This document shows, piece by piece, positions 38,429 through 48,969 of a stretch of DNA of 64,000 nucleotides. The stretch comes from Porticoccus sp038143955. Its GTDB lineage: Bacteria > Pseudomonadota > Gammaproteobacteria > Pseudomonadales > Porticoccaceae. The translations under genes were made by a program, and so were the position numbers. The notes beneath the pieces are model-generated. The model searched no databases, was not told where the DNA came from, and worked only from the letters and a program-made list of their open reading frames with translations. The stretch spans positions 1,253,278-1,317,277 of the forward strand of contig JAYQMT010000005.1 in assembly GCA_038143955.1 (NCBI GenBank). The letters run 5' to 3'. The first letter of the stretch is position 1. Each line of letters starts with the position of its first letter.

Positions 38429-39202
38429 ATGACGGAAATAATGACAGAGATAGTGACACACGTGCATCATTGGAATGACACTTTGTTCAGTTTTCGAACT
38501 ACTCGTGATCAAAGTTTCCGTTTCAAAAACGGCCACTTCACAATGATCGGATTACCATCAGAAGGTCGTCCATTGTTAAGGGCTTATAGTTTTGCCAGCG
38601 CTAATTATGAAAATGAGCTTGAGTTTTTTAGCATCAAGGTTCCTGATGGAGCGCTCACCTCGAAGTTGCAAAACCTTGCAGTAGGTGACGAAGTTTTAGT
38701 TGGCAAGCGCTCACATGGTACTTTTATTCCAGATAATATGATTCCTGGAAAATATCTTTATCTGTTGAGTACTGGAACTGGTCTTGCACCCTTTATGAGC
38801 ATCATAAAGGATCCTGAGATTTACGATCAATTTGACCGTATAATACTTACTCATGGCGTTCGTGAAATATCAGAGTTAGCTTATGCTGATTACATTGAAA
38901 ACGCATTGCCAAATGATGAATATTTAGGCGAAATAGTCCGTGAAAAATTAGTTTACTATCCTACGGTAACTCGTGAACCATATAAAAATAACGGGCGTTT
39001 GACTGAACTAATGACCAGCGGGAAATTATTCCTAGACTTAAGTCAACCTCATCCTAATGTAAATGACGATCGTTTTATGATTTGTGGAAGCCCAAGCATG
39101 ATTAAAGACTTAGTAGCAATCCTTAAATCAAAGGATTTTACCGAGGCACGGAACATTAAGCCTGGTCATTATGTTATTGAACGAGCATTTGTTGAATCTT
39201 AA
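38429..39202 (+). CDS. fpr: ferredoxin/flavodoxin-NADP+ reductase
   Basis: FAD enzyme moving electrons between NADPH and ferredoxin or flavodoxin. 257 residues (E. coli Fpr 248). FAD binding: RPLLRAYSFASANYENELEFFSI; NADP binding: STGTGLAPFMSII; C-terminal ARNIKPGHYVIERAFVES resembles the bacterial subclass ending in an aromatic-containing tail. GAGGTAAGT lies just upstream of the start. It converges with the photolyase-related gene, 17 bases apart. Confidence 0.93.
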   Translation: MTEIMTEIVTHVHHWNDTLFSFRTTRDQSFRFKNGHFTMIGLPSEGRPLLRAYSFASANYENELEFFSIKVPDGALTSKLQNLAVGDEVLVGKRSHGTFIPDNMIPGKYLYLLSTGTGLAPFMSIIKDPEIYDQFDRIILTHGVREISELAYADYIENALPNDEYLGEIVREKLVYYPTVTREPYKNNGRLTELMTSGKLFLDLSQPHPNVNDDRFMICGSPSMIKDLVAILKSKDFTEARNIKPGHYVIERAFVES

Positions 39203-39219
39203 ATACAAATAACGAATGT

Positions 39220-40726
39220 TCAGTTCCTTATGGTATTTTCTTTAATAAATTGCTCTGCCTTTTCAAAGATCAAAGTTTTGCGATCAATATCCATTCTATC
39301 TAGAGATCTAACTAGTACAGAGAGCCTAGGGTTTGACTCATAAAACTTTCTGTTTTTTTCCATGAACCTCCAATATAGACCATCCACCACATCACACCAA
39401 CCCCCCTTTTTATAATTACTCATTTTCAATATGTAATTAGAACCGCAAGTATAGGGTTTAGTGGACATCAGGCCGCCGTCTGCATAAGTAGCCATTCCAA
39501 AAACATTTGGAGTCATAACCCAATCAGAAGAATCAACATACATCTCCATAAACCAGGTGTAAATATTTTTAGGGTCTATTTCGCAGAGATTCATTAGATT
39601 ACTAATTACCATTAATCTTGGTATATGATGACTATATCCGTCATCAAGGGCAGTTTTGATACAGTCATCAAGAGGTGATATTCCTGTTGTTGCGTCATAC
39701 CAGTTAGGCGTTAGACCGTTTTTGTGGTTCCAATAATTTTGGTTCTGTTGATATTCACCATTTTCTTGATAGATCCCTCGTATAAACTCTCTCCAACCTA
39801 AAATCTGCCTAATTAAGCCTTCTACTGAATTCAGTGGTGTTGAATTTTCTTTTGCAAAAGAAAGTGTCTCATCAATAACCTTGGCAGGAGATAACAGACC
39901 AATATTCATCGATGAACTTAGACAGCTATGAAACAAAAAGTTTTTCCTTGCGAGCATCGCATCTTCATAGCGCCCAAAATTATCTAGCCGCTGCTTTAAA
40001 AAAAGATCGAGCTGTTCGTGCGCAGATCTTCTAGTAACTGGAAACCAAATATTTTTTAATGAACCCGGATGACTTTGAAAATTCTTTTCGATAATACTTA
40101 TTACCGCATCATGATGAATCGATTGGGAGATTTTGGTATTACTGGAATAGTTGTATTTGGTGGTATTTTTTTCGATTATCCTCATCAAACGACCACTTGC
40201 CACCAATAGGTTTTTTGTTTTCATCTAACAGAATATTGAATTTCTTTCTACCGAGTTGATAAAATGACGACATTCTGAATTTTTTCTTATCCTTAACAGC
40301 TTCATGAAATTCTTGCATTGAAAACATAAACATCGGTGAACGATGAACTTTATAATCTATTTTTTCCTTATCAAGCCCTTTAAAAATTTCAACTTCTAGT
40401 GGCTTATCTTCAATTTCAAAAAAGTTTACTTTTTTTATCTGATTACCCATAACAAACTCTTTTAAAGAATCCAAATAAGGAAGATCTTTTTTTCGTTGTT
40501 CTAATTTTAGATAATGTACCTCTATGCCATTGAGCTGTAATTCGTCCCTGTACTCCCTCATAGCACACAGAAATAGGTAAATCTTAAGCTTATGGTGTTT
40601 TTCGTAAGTGCATAAGCCGAAGTCCTCCGCCATGAATACTATTTTGCAGTCATATTCTTTGAGTATTTTGGGATCAAATAATTGATTCCCCAAGATTACA
40701 AATAAGTTGCTTTCCGTATTTTTCAT
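39220..40726 (-). CDS. photolyase/cryptochrome-related protein (frameshifted)
   Basis: FAD protein of the deoxyribodipyrimidine-photolyase-related group (PF04244 type), possibly repairing UV photoproducts. The N-terminal part (40726-40139) has FVILGNQLFDPKIL, QEFHE and GGKWSFDEDNRKK; the C-terminal part (from 40224) has GWREFIRGIY, NVFGMATYADGGLMSTKPY and WCDVVDGLYWRF. The parts overlap in different frames at the A7-type run around 40169-40175; correcting one base gives about 501 residues, the family length. Cysteines are found as MNLCEID, YTCGSN and WCDVV, but the YCxxC pair typical of iron-sulfur photolyases is absent. Either a single sequencing indel or an early pseudogene. Confidence 0.85.
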
Positions 40727-40810
40727 ACCAAGTTAGCCCTCTTTCTAGCAAATCCTTCAACTGTTATGATGGGACATTATAAACAAAGCACAACATAAGA
40801 GCGGATTACT

Positions 40811-41590
40811 ATGTATAAATTTATTTTTGCACTGCTGGGTTTTCAGCTATTAGGACTATTCGGTGCTTTTTTAGGTTATTGCATTGGCAGTAGTATTGAT
40901 CGAGCAAGAGCTTATGGAATTGGTGGTGTAAACCCACTCGGTAACGCACGGCGTCAAAAAGTTTTCTTAGAAACAACATTCGTCTTAATGGGAAAACTAG
41001 CTAAGGCTGACGGCCATATTTCAAAAGATGAAATTAATCATACCGAGGAATTTATAAGAAAAATAGGAATGACTGAAGCTCACCGACAGGTTGCGATCCA
41101 ACAGTTTAAAAGAGGAGCTGAAGCGTCTGACGAAGAAATTTCAACCACATTAGACATATTTTTTCAGGTATGCGGACAGACCTCCCAGTTAAAACAAGCA
41201 CTTCTGATGTACTTAATCGTTATGGCATTGGCTGATAACAATTTAGATTTATCCGAAGAAAGGTTTTTAGAAAAAATTGCGATACGGCTCGGTTATAGTC
41301 GAACTGAATTTAAAAATTTCGTGGAGATGATTCTTAACCAAAGCCATTTTTCTGGGAATGGTCCTTCAAGTGAATCAAGTGTAGCTGACGCGTATAAGGC
41401 TCTTGGCTTAACCAGTGAATCAACAGATCAAGAAATAAAGAAAACTTACCGCAAGCTAATGAGTCAAAATCATCCAGATAAACTAATGGGGCAGGGTTTA
41501 CCGGAGGATATGATTAAAGTTGCTACAGAAAGGTCACAAGAAATACAAGCAGCATATGACTATCTAAAAAAACATCGAACTGAAATTTAA
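40811..41590 (+). CDS. djlA: co-chaperone DjlA
   Basis: Membrane-anchored J-domain protein that stimulates DnaK. 259 residues: N-terminal membrane segment (about residues 3-25, FIFALLGFQLLGLFGAFLGY), a TerB-like helical domain (about 55-175, ETTFVLMGKLAKADGHISKDEI), and a C-terminal J domain from about 195 with DAYKALGLTSESTDQEIKKTYRKL and the invariant HPD (NHPDKL). It converges with hexR, whose corrected end touches this gene. Confidence 0.93.
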   Translation: MYKFIFALLGFQLLGLFGAFLGYCIGSSIDRARAYGIGGVNPLGNARRQKVFLETTFVLMGKLAKADGHISKDEINHTEEFIRKIGMTEAHRQVAIQQFKRGAEASDEEISTTLDIFFQVCGQTSQLKQALLMYLIVMALADNNLDLSEERFLEKIAIRLGYSRTEFKNFVEMILNQSHFSGNGPSSESSVADAYKALGLTSESTDQEIKKTYRKLMSQNHPDKLMGQGLPEDMIKVATERSQEIQAAYDYLKKHRTEI

Positions 41591-42443
41591 CTATTAATTG
41601 GTGCTCGTAAACTCTCTAGTCCAATCTGAAGATCTAGCAAGTGCTCTTGCAAATCACCCCTTTGTGTTTAGCAACACCAATAGCTAGTACATCAATAATC
41701 ACTAGATGAGCTATGCGTGAGGATAGAGGAGTGTAGATTTCAATATCTTCTTTGGCGTCAATACAAATAGGAAATGTTCCAGCAAAAGCAATAGGTGTGT
41801 CTGAAGGTGAAATTGTTATTACTATAGCCCCCCTCTTTTTTACTTCTTCAATAGCATTGATTAGTGTGGTCGTTCTACCAGATTGAGATATAGCGACCAC
41901 AACATCGCCAGGCCCCATTGATGTTGCAGACATATTTTGAAGATGCGGATCAGCATATGCAGCAGTCGTAATTTGCAGCCTAAAAAATTTATGTTGAGCA
42001 TCAAAAGGAACTGCTGCTGAGGCCCCAAAGCCAAAAAATTCTACTCTTTTTGCGGAACAAAGAGCTTCTACACCAAGACTAAGCATGTGCAAATCTATTG
42101 TATCTCTAGCCTTTAAAAGGGTGTCAACAGTTGAGTCAAAGACCTTAAATGTATATTCAGATACAGAGTCCGTTTCTGTAACTGCGATTTTTCCTTGGCT
42201 TGGGCTTGATGCAAGTTGTTGAGCAAGAGCTAGCTTGAACCCTTGAAAACCCGAGAAATTTATTGCTCTACAAAATCTTACTACTGTTGGCTCACTAACC
42301 CCTGCAGCCTCTGCTAAGTCAACGATTCTCATATGAATAACCCTAGCTAAATTATCTAAAATAAACTTAGCTACTTTCCGTTCAGATTTTCTCATGAGAG
42401 AAAAATTTTCGCTTATTGTATTTGTAAGTTCTGCTGGCTTCAT
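41587..42443 (-). CDS. hexR: HexR-type transcriptional regulator, RpiR family (3' frameshift)
   Basis: Repressor of central carbon genes (zwf, edd, gap type) relieved by KDPG in relatives. N-terminal RpiR helix-turn-helix at about residues 20-60 (MRIVDLAEAAGVSEPTVVRFCRAIN); C-terminal SIS sugar-phosphate domain with FFGFGASAAVPFDAQHKFFR and VVAISQSGRTTTLINAI. The start is ATG 42443 behind GAGG. As given the frame stops at 41634 with a tail unlike the family; adding one G in the G4 run near 41655 gives DLQEHLLDLQIGLESLRAP, which resembles known C-termini, with the stop at 41587. No Entner-Doudoroff genes are in the window. Confidence 0.85.
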
Positions 42444-42578
42444 AAACAAATCCTCTTTTGAAAACCTATTGTAAATAAATTATAAGAAAATGTAATTGGA
42501 GCAACAAAAGGATAAATAATGTCTTTTAAGTGTTCAATATCGACCTATTCAATTGTGGATCTGCTAAAATTCAATAAT

Positions 42579-44744
42579 ATGGACGTTACATCTATACTTG
42601 ACTCTCTAAATACTGCGCAAAGAGAAGCAGTATCAAGCACTGACAAGCATTTGTTGGTGTTAGCTGGTGCAGGTAGCGGAAAGACCCGTGTTCTAGTTCA
42701 TCGAATTGCTTGGTTAGTACAAGTTGAAAATATATCACCACACAGTATCTTGGGCGTCACCTTTACTAACAAAGCTGCTAAAGAGATGAGAAACCGCTTG
42801 GAAAATATGTTGGGAGCTTACGTTTCAAACATGTGGGTAGGAACTTTTCACGGCCTTGCTCACAGGCTTTTAAAGCTACATTGGAAAGATGCAGGTTTGC
42901 CTCAAAACTTTCAGATCTTAGACAGTGACGATCAGCTTAGAATAGTAAAGCGTGTTTACCGTTTGCTTGGTATCGACGATAGTAAATGGCCGTACAGACA
43001 AGCTCAAAGCTTTATAAATAAACAAAAAGATGATGGGCTTCGATCAAAGAATATGCCACCTGCTGATGATCCTTACCAGCGCATTATGACCCAAATTTAT
43101 GTTACATATGAGGATACGTGTAATAGATCAGGTATGGTTGATTTTGGCGAATTACTTTTACGCGCATATGAACTATGGTCACAAAATCCAGCGTTACTGT
43201 GTCATTATCAGCAACGTTTTGATCAAATCTTAGTAGATGAGTTTCAGGACACAAATTCTATTCAGTATTCTTGGTTAAGATTACTTGCTGGCGATAGCGT
43301 TAGGATTACTGCAGTGGGAGATGATGATCAATCTATTTATGGTTGGCGTGGTGCAAAAGTTGAAAATATTTTAAATTTTAATCATGACTATCCAGAAACT
43401 ACCACAGTGAGACTTGAGCAGAATTATAGATCTACTAAAAATATTTTATCTGCAGCTAATGCCGTTATTTCTCATAATACAGATCGATTAGGAAAAAATC
43501 TGTGGACAGAAGAAATCGAGGGAGAGCCGATTTCACTTTATGCCTCGTTTAATGAGTATGACGAAGCTCGCTTCATATCTGGAACTATTAATGACTGGGT
43601 TAAAAATGGTGGTATGCGAGATGAGATATCAGTTTTATATCGCTCTAATGCTCAATCAAGGGTTCTAGAAGAGGCACTATTGCGTGCACAAATCCCATAT
43701 AGAATTTATGGTGGTCAGAAGTTTTATGAAAGACAGGAAATAAGAAACGCTTTAGCATATTTACGATTAGTCGTTAATCGTAATGATGATGCAGCATTTG
43801 AACGAATAGTAAATACGCCTACACGAGGAATAGGAGATAAAACTATTGAGGTATTAAGAGGGCTTGCTCGTGATGAAAACATATCTATGTGGGATGCAAT
43901 ACAATTAGCAATTAGAGGTAAAAATTTCACAGGGCGAGCTTTGAGTGCTGTGCAGGCCTTTACGGACCTAGTCAATAAGCTAGATAAAAATTTCTCCGAT
44001 CTCAATTTACCAGATCAAACAGATAGTGTAGTTACTGAATCTGGCCTTATTGATTTTTATAGACGAGAGAAAGGTGATAGGGGGCAATCTCGGATTGAGA
44101 ATCTCGAGGAGCTTGTTGTTGCATGCCGAGCTTTTGAGCCCGACGATACAGAACAGTCAGCATTACCACAGTTCTTAGATCAAGCAGCTTTGGATGCTGG
44201 AGATAAACAAGCAGGTGAAAATGAGGATGCAGTCCAACTCATGACACTTCATTCATCAAAAGGTTTAGAGTTCCCTGTTGTTTTTTTGGCAGGTATGGAA
44301 GAAAACCTCTTTCCGCATAAAATGTCAATCGAAGATCCAGTAAAACTCCAAGAAGAGCGCCGACTTGCTTATGTAGGCATCACTCGTGCCATGAAAAAAT
44401 TGTACTTAACATTTGCTGAGTCTCGTCAGCAATACGGTACTGAAAGCTATAATACTGTCTCACGCTTTGTGCGTGATATTCCTACTGAGCAAATAGAGGA
44501 AATTAGATTAGGGGGCAAAATAACAAGCCCTACAAGTTATGCAAAAAAATCTATCAGTCAGTTAAGTGATGAGGGAACAGATACTGGTTTGAAGCTAGGG
44601 CAGAGGGTAATACATAAGGTTTTTGGTGAAGGGGTTATTTTGAACTTTGAGGGCAATGGACCTAATGCAAGAATACAAGTAAATTTCTCTAATGATGGAA
44701 GTAAGTGGCTGGTTCAATCCTACGCTAAACTTAAAGCTTTATAA
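42579..44744 (+). CDS. uvrD: DNA helicase II UvrD
   Basis: 3'-5' superfamily 1 helicase of nucleotide excision and mismatch repair. The start at 42579 gives MDVTSILDSLNTAQREAV, matching the family N-terminus; 721 residues (E. coli 720). Motif I LAGAGSGKTRVLVHR, Ia GVTFTNKAAKEM, II DEFQDTNSIQY, III VGDDDQSIYGWRGA, IV YRSNAQSRVLEE, V LMTLHSSKGLEFPVVFL, VI EERRLAYVGITRAMKKLYL. The C-terminal Tudor-like domain reads LGQRVIHKVFGEGVILNFEG. Divergent from hexR. Confidence 0.96.
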   Translation: MDVTSILDSLNTAQREAVSSTDKHLLVLAGAGSGKTRVLVHRIAWLVQVENISPHSILGVTFTNKAAKEMRNRLENMLGAYVSNMWVGTFHGLAHRLLKLHWKDAGLPQNFQILDSDDQLRIVKRVYRLLGIDDSKWPYRQAQSFINKQKDDGLRSKNMPPADDPYQRIMTQIYVTYEDTCNRSGMVDFGELLLRAYELWSQNPALLCHYQQRFDQILVDEFQDTNSIQYSWLRLLAGDSVRITAVGDDDQSIYGWRGAKVENILNFNHDYPETTTVRLEQNYRSTKNILSAANAVISHNTDRLGKNLWTEEIEGEPISLYASFNEYDEARFISGTINDWVKNGGMRDEISVLYRSNAQSRVLEEALLRAQIPYRIYGGQKFYERQEIRNALAYLRLVVNRNDDAAFERIVNTPTRGIGDKTIEVLRGLARDENISMWDAIQLAIRGKNFTGRALSAVQAFTDLVNKLDKNFSDLNLPDQTDSVVTESGLIDFYRREKGDRGQSRIENLEELVVACRAFEPDDTEQSALPQFLDQAALDAGDKQAGENEDAVQLMTLHSSKGLEFPVVFLAGMEENLFPHKMSIEDPVKLQEERRLAYVGITRAMKKLYLTFAESRQQYGTESYNTVSRFVRDIPTEQIEEIRLGGKITSPTSYAKKSISQLSDEGTDTGLKLGQRVIHKVFGEGVILNFEGNGPNARIQVNFSNDGSKWLVQSYAKLKAL

Positions 44745-44788
44745 AAATTGTGATTTCAAATTTTAACTAAATGAAGTGATACCAAAAA

Positions 44789-45910
44789 ATGCCTATTAGA
44801 TATTTTTTAAAAAATTTATTCTTGATGTTAATTTTTATTTTTACATTATCTGGATGCGGAGAAGCGGAGAATGGAACATCATCAGAGAAAATCGATGGTG
44901 CATCTGAGAAAAAGGTTTATAAATGGAAAATGGTAACTACTTGGCCAAAAAATTTACCAGGGTTAGGGTTTGCCGCAGAAAATTTTTCGAAATTAGTAGA
45001 TAAAATGAGTGGGGGGCGCTTGCTCATAAAAGTTTATGGGGCTGGTCAGCTTGTTCCAGCACTTGAAGTCTTTGATGCTGTATCCCAGGGCACAGCACAA
45101 ATTGGTCATGGCTCTGCCTATTATTGGAAAGGAAAGGTGCAAACAGCGGCCCTATTTACCACAGTACCATTTGGTTTAAATGCGCAAGAAATGAACAGCT
45201 GGTTACATTATGGGGGCGGAATAGAATTATGGAAAGAGCTGTATGAGCCATTTAATCTAGTGCCACTTGCAGCAGGAAATACTGGAGTACAAATGGCTGG
45301 GTGGTTTAATCGAGAAATTAATAGTATTGAGGATTTAAAAGGGCTAAAGATGAGAATACCCGGAATTGGCGGGGAAGTTATCAGCAAACTGGGTGTCGAA
45401 ACAGTCAATATTCCTGGTGGAGAATTATATACTGCAATGCAAACCGGTGTGATTGACGCCACAGAGTGGGTAGGACCATATAACGACCTAGCGCTTGGTT
45501 TTCATCAAGTAGCTAAATATTATTATTATCCGGGTTGGCAGGAGCCTGGACCCACCTTGGAGCTGATACTAAATAAACAGTTTTATGATAGTTTACCTCA
45601 AGACTTGCAAGCTATAATCGAAGTCGCTGCACGGGCAATAAATCAAGACATGCTTGATGAATACACAGCTAGAAATCAAAAAGCACTTGATCTGTTAGTA
45701 AACACTCATGAGGTTCAGTTAAAAAAACTTCCAGATCCAGTATTATCTGAATTAAAAAATATTACACAAAAAGTCTTAAAAGAAATGGTTGCTAAGGACC
45801 CAGTATTTAGGAAAGTTTATGAGTCACAGGAAGCATTTAAAGAGCAGATAAAAAAATATCATAAGATTTCTGAGCAATCCTACTTCAAAGCTAGAGAAAT
45901 TAAGAATTAA
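44789..45910 (+). CDS. dctP: TRAP transporter substrate-binding lipoprotein, DctP/TakP family
   Basis: Extracytoplasmic receptor of a TRAP importer. 373 residues. A lipoprotein signal ends in LSGC (Cys23), so it is membrane-tethered, not free. The mature part has WKMVTTWPKNLPGLG, GAGQLVPALEVFDAVSQG, KMRIPGIGGEVISKLGVETVNIPGGELYTAMQTGVIDATEWVGPYND and YYYPGWQEPGP, typical of the keto-acid-binding subgroup that uses a tyrosine/arginine pocket. No membrane subunits are adjacent; the only DctQM pair in the window is at 2596-4529, itself without a DctP, and of the matching subgroup. Confidence 0.9.
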   Translation: MPIRYFLKNLFLMLIFIFTLSGCGEAENGTSSEKIDGASEKKVYKWKMVTTWPKNLPGLGFAAENFSKLVDKMSGGRLLIKVYGAGQLVPALEVFDAVSQGTAQIGHGSAYYWKGKVQTAALFTTVPFGLNAQEMNSWLHYGGGIELWKELYEPFNLVPLAAGNTGVQMAGWFNREINSIEDLKGLKMRIPGIGGEVISKLGVETVNIPGGELYTAMQTGVIDATEWVGPYNDLALGFHQVAKYYYYPGWQEPGPTLELILNKQFYDSLPQDLQAIIEVAARAINQDMLDEYTARNQKALDLLVNTHEVQLKKLPDPVLSELKNITQKVLKEMVAKDPVFRKVYESQEAFKEQIKKYHKISEQSYFKAREIKN

Positions 45911-45941
45911 ATTTACAATAGAAGAACTGATTATTATAGCT

Positions 45942-47385
45942 TTACTTTCGCCAATACATTGGCGTTATCAATATAAGACATACAAATATTTCTAGACGCC
46001 CTAGAATCATTCCAAAACATAAAACATACTTTGCAAAGATACTCACATTAGCATAATTTTCTGCAACCACTCCAAGCCCAGGACCTAGGTTATTTAATGA
46101 CGCTGCGGCGGCAGACCAGGAGCTCTCATAATCTATACCAGTTGCCATTAACAATATAATCATTAAATAAAATATCGCTATATATATACCAAAAAAAGCC
46201 CAGACACCGTCAGTAACCGAGTTAGGCACATTCTTATTTTTAATTTTGATTCGAAAAACACCGTTGGGATGGATGAATCTTTGCGTATGACAGATTATTT
46301 GTTTTGCGATAATTAGCACCCTACCTATTTTAATTCCACCACCTGTTGATCCGGCGCAAGATCCGAAAAAAGAGCATAAAATTAGAAAGAATGGTAAAAA
46401 ACTAGGCCAATTTGTATATGCTTTTGTTACAAACCCTGTAGTTGTCATGATCGATACAAATTGAAAAACGCCATGGTATACACTGCTGCTTTGACTATAT
46501 ATATTTGCAGAATATAGGTAAATTACTACCAGAGCAGACCCAAATATAAGAATTGATAAATATAGCTTAGCTTCCTCATTGTGTAAATAATGTTTAAGTG
46601 ATTTTCTTATCCAAGCATAATAATGTAACCCAAAACTCAGTCCAGAAAGAACCATGAAAATTATACAAATGATCATGATAGCTGGAGTATCGTTAAAAAA
46701 CCCCATACTTGCATCATGAGTCGAAAAACCACCAATTGCTACAGTGGAAAAGCTATGTGAAACTGCATCAAAAAAAAGTCATTCCTGCGACCCAATACGC
46801 GATAAGACAGCACAAAGTCAGACAAATATAGATAATAAACAAAACCTTTGCTGTGTCTTGTATTCTTGGAGTTAGTTTCTTGTCGCTTGTTGCCCCAGCT
46901 CTATATAGCTCAATTACTCCAACACCAAGCATTGGCATCACTGCAATAGCAATCACTACTATACCTATGCCACCTAACCACTGAAGTTGTTGCCGATAAT
47001 AAAGAATCGATTTTGGAAGCAAGTCTAAACCTGATATTACAGTAGCTCCAGTAGTGGTAAGACCTGACATTGATTCGAAAATCGCATCTGTAATAGTGAG
47101 ATTTATGGAGTCAGCTAGGTAAAATGGTAGAGCACCTACAATACCTAACTCCAGCCAAAAAATTACAGTTATTAAGAGGCCATCCCGTGCACGAAGCTCT
47201 GTTTTTTTTGCGCTAAATGGTAGCCACATAATCATGCCTAATGAAAAAATAATGGCAAAAGACAGCAAAAAGTCCTGATGAGCACCCTCTTCAAAAACGT
47301 AAGATACAAAAATTGGGGGCAATAAAGTTAGGCTGAATATCATCATCAGCATGCCAAGAACTTTTGAAATCATTGAAAAATTCAT
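45942..47385 (-). CDS. trkH: Trk potassium uptake channel TrkH (frameshifted)
   Basis: Potassium-translocating membrane subunit. N-terminal part (47385-46768): SMSGLTTTGATVISGLD is the first selectivity-filter region, then LQWLGGIGIVVIAIAVMPMLGVG. C-terminal part: FVSIMTTTGFVT, GSCAGSTGGGIK and LNNLGPGLG filters, and LGRLEIFVCLILITPMYW at the end. The frame breaks in the A8 run at 46770-46777; removing one base gives AGMTFFDAVSHSFSTVAIGGFSTHDAS (the intervening filter) and about 480 residues. It follows trkA by 33 bases. Confidence 0.94.
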
Positions 47386-47418
47386 AATTCTTTTATACTT
47401 GTCCTAAGGCATTCGAGG

Positions 47419-48837
47419 CTATCTAGATAACCTCATACAACCCAATATTTTAATTAGAAAAAAATTTAAACCAACCGAAAAAAGCCGTTCAACCTCACGT
47501 GTTTTTTCTTTATCCACAACAAAAATAATCGCATGATCATTGTTTTTTATGACAGTATCATGGTGAGCGATTATGACTTCTTCATCTCTTACCAAGGCTG
47601 CAACAGTTACCCCTTTTGGTGACTTTATCTCGCTTATAGTTCTACCTACAACTTTTGATGATCTATAGTCACCATGAATCACTATTTCCATAGCTTCAGC
47701 TGCTCCTCTTCTCAAAGAATTTGCACTTACGGTATCTCCTTTCCTCACATGTGCTAGAAGAGTACTAGTTGTTGCCTGTTGGGGTGAAATAGCTATATCA
47801 ATTTCACCACCTTGAATTAAATTTGCATAGACCGGATTATTGATTAATACCATAACCGATCTAACACCAAGCCTTTTTGCCAACAAAGAGGACATAATAT
47901 TTACTTCGTCGTCGTTAGTAAGAGCTAGATATACGTCTGTTTTATCTATATTTTCTTGTAATAATATTTCTTGATCAGCAGCAGAGCCGTGCAATACTGT
48001 TGTATTATTTAGGTGCTCTGATATGAACTCACATCTTTCTTCTGAATATTCAATAATTTTCACACTTAAATCTTCTTCAAGTGATTTAGCAACTTGGAAT
48101 CCTATATTTCCTCCACCTGCGATAATTATTCGACGATAAGGATTATCTAAACGCCCTAGTTCTTCCATCACTTTGCGTATATTTTTCTTAGCAGCAATAA
48201 AAAAAACTTCGTCATCTTCTTCGATAAGTGTGTTCCCCTCAGGGATAATGGAGCGATCTTTTCGGAAAATCGCTGCTACTCTAGCATCAGCTTTAGGTAT
48301 GTGTTCACCTAAAACCCTCAGCTCTTTTCCTAATAGCGGTCCACCTTGGGCAACCTTAACGGCAACTAATTGAGCTAACCCATGAGCATAGTCGACAACC
48401 TGCAGTGCACCTGGTCTAGCAATAAGTCGACAAATATAATCTGTTACAACTTTCTCTGGAGATATAAAAAAATCTACTGGGAAATTATCATCATGGAACA
48501 ATCGATTACGATATTTTTTTGATGTATAGCTTGTACTTCTAACACGTGCTATTTTTGTTTCAGTGCGAAATAAAGAGTGCGCTACTTGGCAGGCAACGAT
48601 ATTAAGCTCGTCACTTTTTGTAACTGCTACCATCATATCCGCATCTTCTATCCCTGCTTTTATGAGAATGTCGGGGTGAGATCCCATTCCGCACACTACC
48701 CTTATATCAATACGTTTTTGTAGATCTAGTAATTTTTTTTCGTTCCAGTCTATCACCGATATATCGTTTGATTCTGCTGATAGATGTTGTGCTAGAGTAG
48801 TTCCAACGCTACCAGCACCAACAATTACTATTTTCAT
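47419..48837 (-). CDS. trkA: Trk system potassium uptake regulator TrkA
   Basis: Cytoplasmic NAD(H)-binding gating protein of TrkH. 472 residues: two RCK_N/RCK_C pairs. First nucleotide fold KIVIVGAGSVGTTLAQHLS at residue 2, second RIIIAGGGNIGFQVAKSLEE near 234; ALTNDDEVNIMSSLLAKRLG follows. Homologues end soon after the VERLFSVGLNFF segment; here a further 12 residues follow. Adding one T to the T7 run near 47458-47464 would give an immediate stop, so the tail may be another indel artefact. Transcribed with trkH. Confidence 0.94.
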   Translation of the reverse strand: MKIVIVGAGSVGTTLAQHLSAESNDISVIDWNEKKLLDLQKRIDIRVVCGMGSHPDILIKAGIEDADMMVAVTKSDELNIVACQVAHSLFRTETKIARVRSTSYTSKKYRNRLFHDDNFPVDFFISPEKVVTDYICRLIARPGALQVVDYAHGLAQLVAVKVAQGGPLLGKELRVLGEHIPKADARVAAIFRKDRSIIPEGNTLIEEDDEVFFIAAKKNIRKVMEELGRLDNPYRRIIIAGGGNIGFQVAKSLEEDLSVKIIEYSEERCEFISEHLNNTTVLHGSAADQEILLQENIDKTDVYLALTNDDEVNIMSSLLAKRLGVRSVMVLINNPVYANLIQGGEIDIAISPQQATTSTLLAHVRKGDTVSANSLRRGAAEAMEIVIHGDYRSSKVVGRTISEIKSPKGVTVAALVRDEEVIIAHHDTVIKNNDHAIIFVVDKEKTREVERLFSVGLNFFLIKILGCMRLSR

Positions 48838-48969
48838 AATGGATAGCCTTTAATGCTTAGAAATGAGGAGGTTTATTATCATACTTTACATCTATATTAG
48901 GTTTTTATGCTGATTATTGTATTTAGAGTCCTAACATATGCCAATCTTTAACTATTTTTCATATTAGAT

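Noticed and set aside
35386..42449. Genomic island or mobile element around the alternative oxidase
   Set aside because: No integrase, transposase, tRNA edge or flanking repeat is visible and the base composition looks like that of the neighbours.
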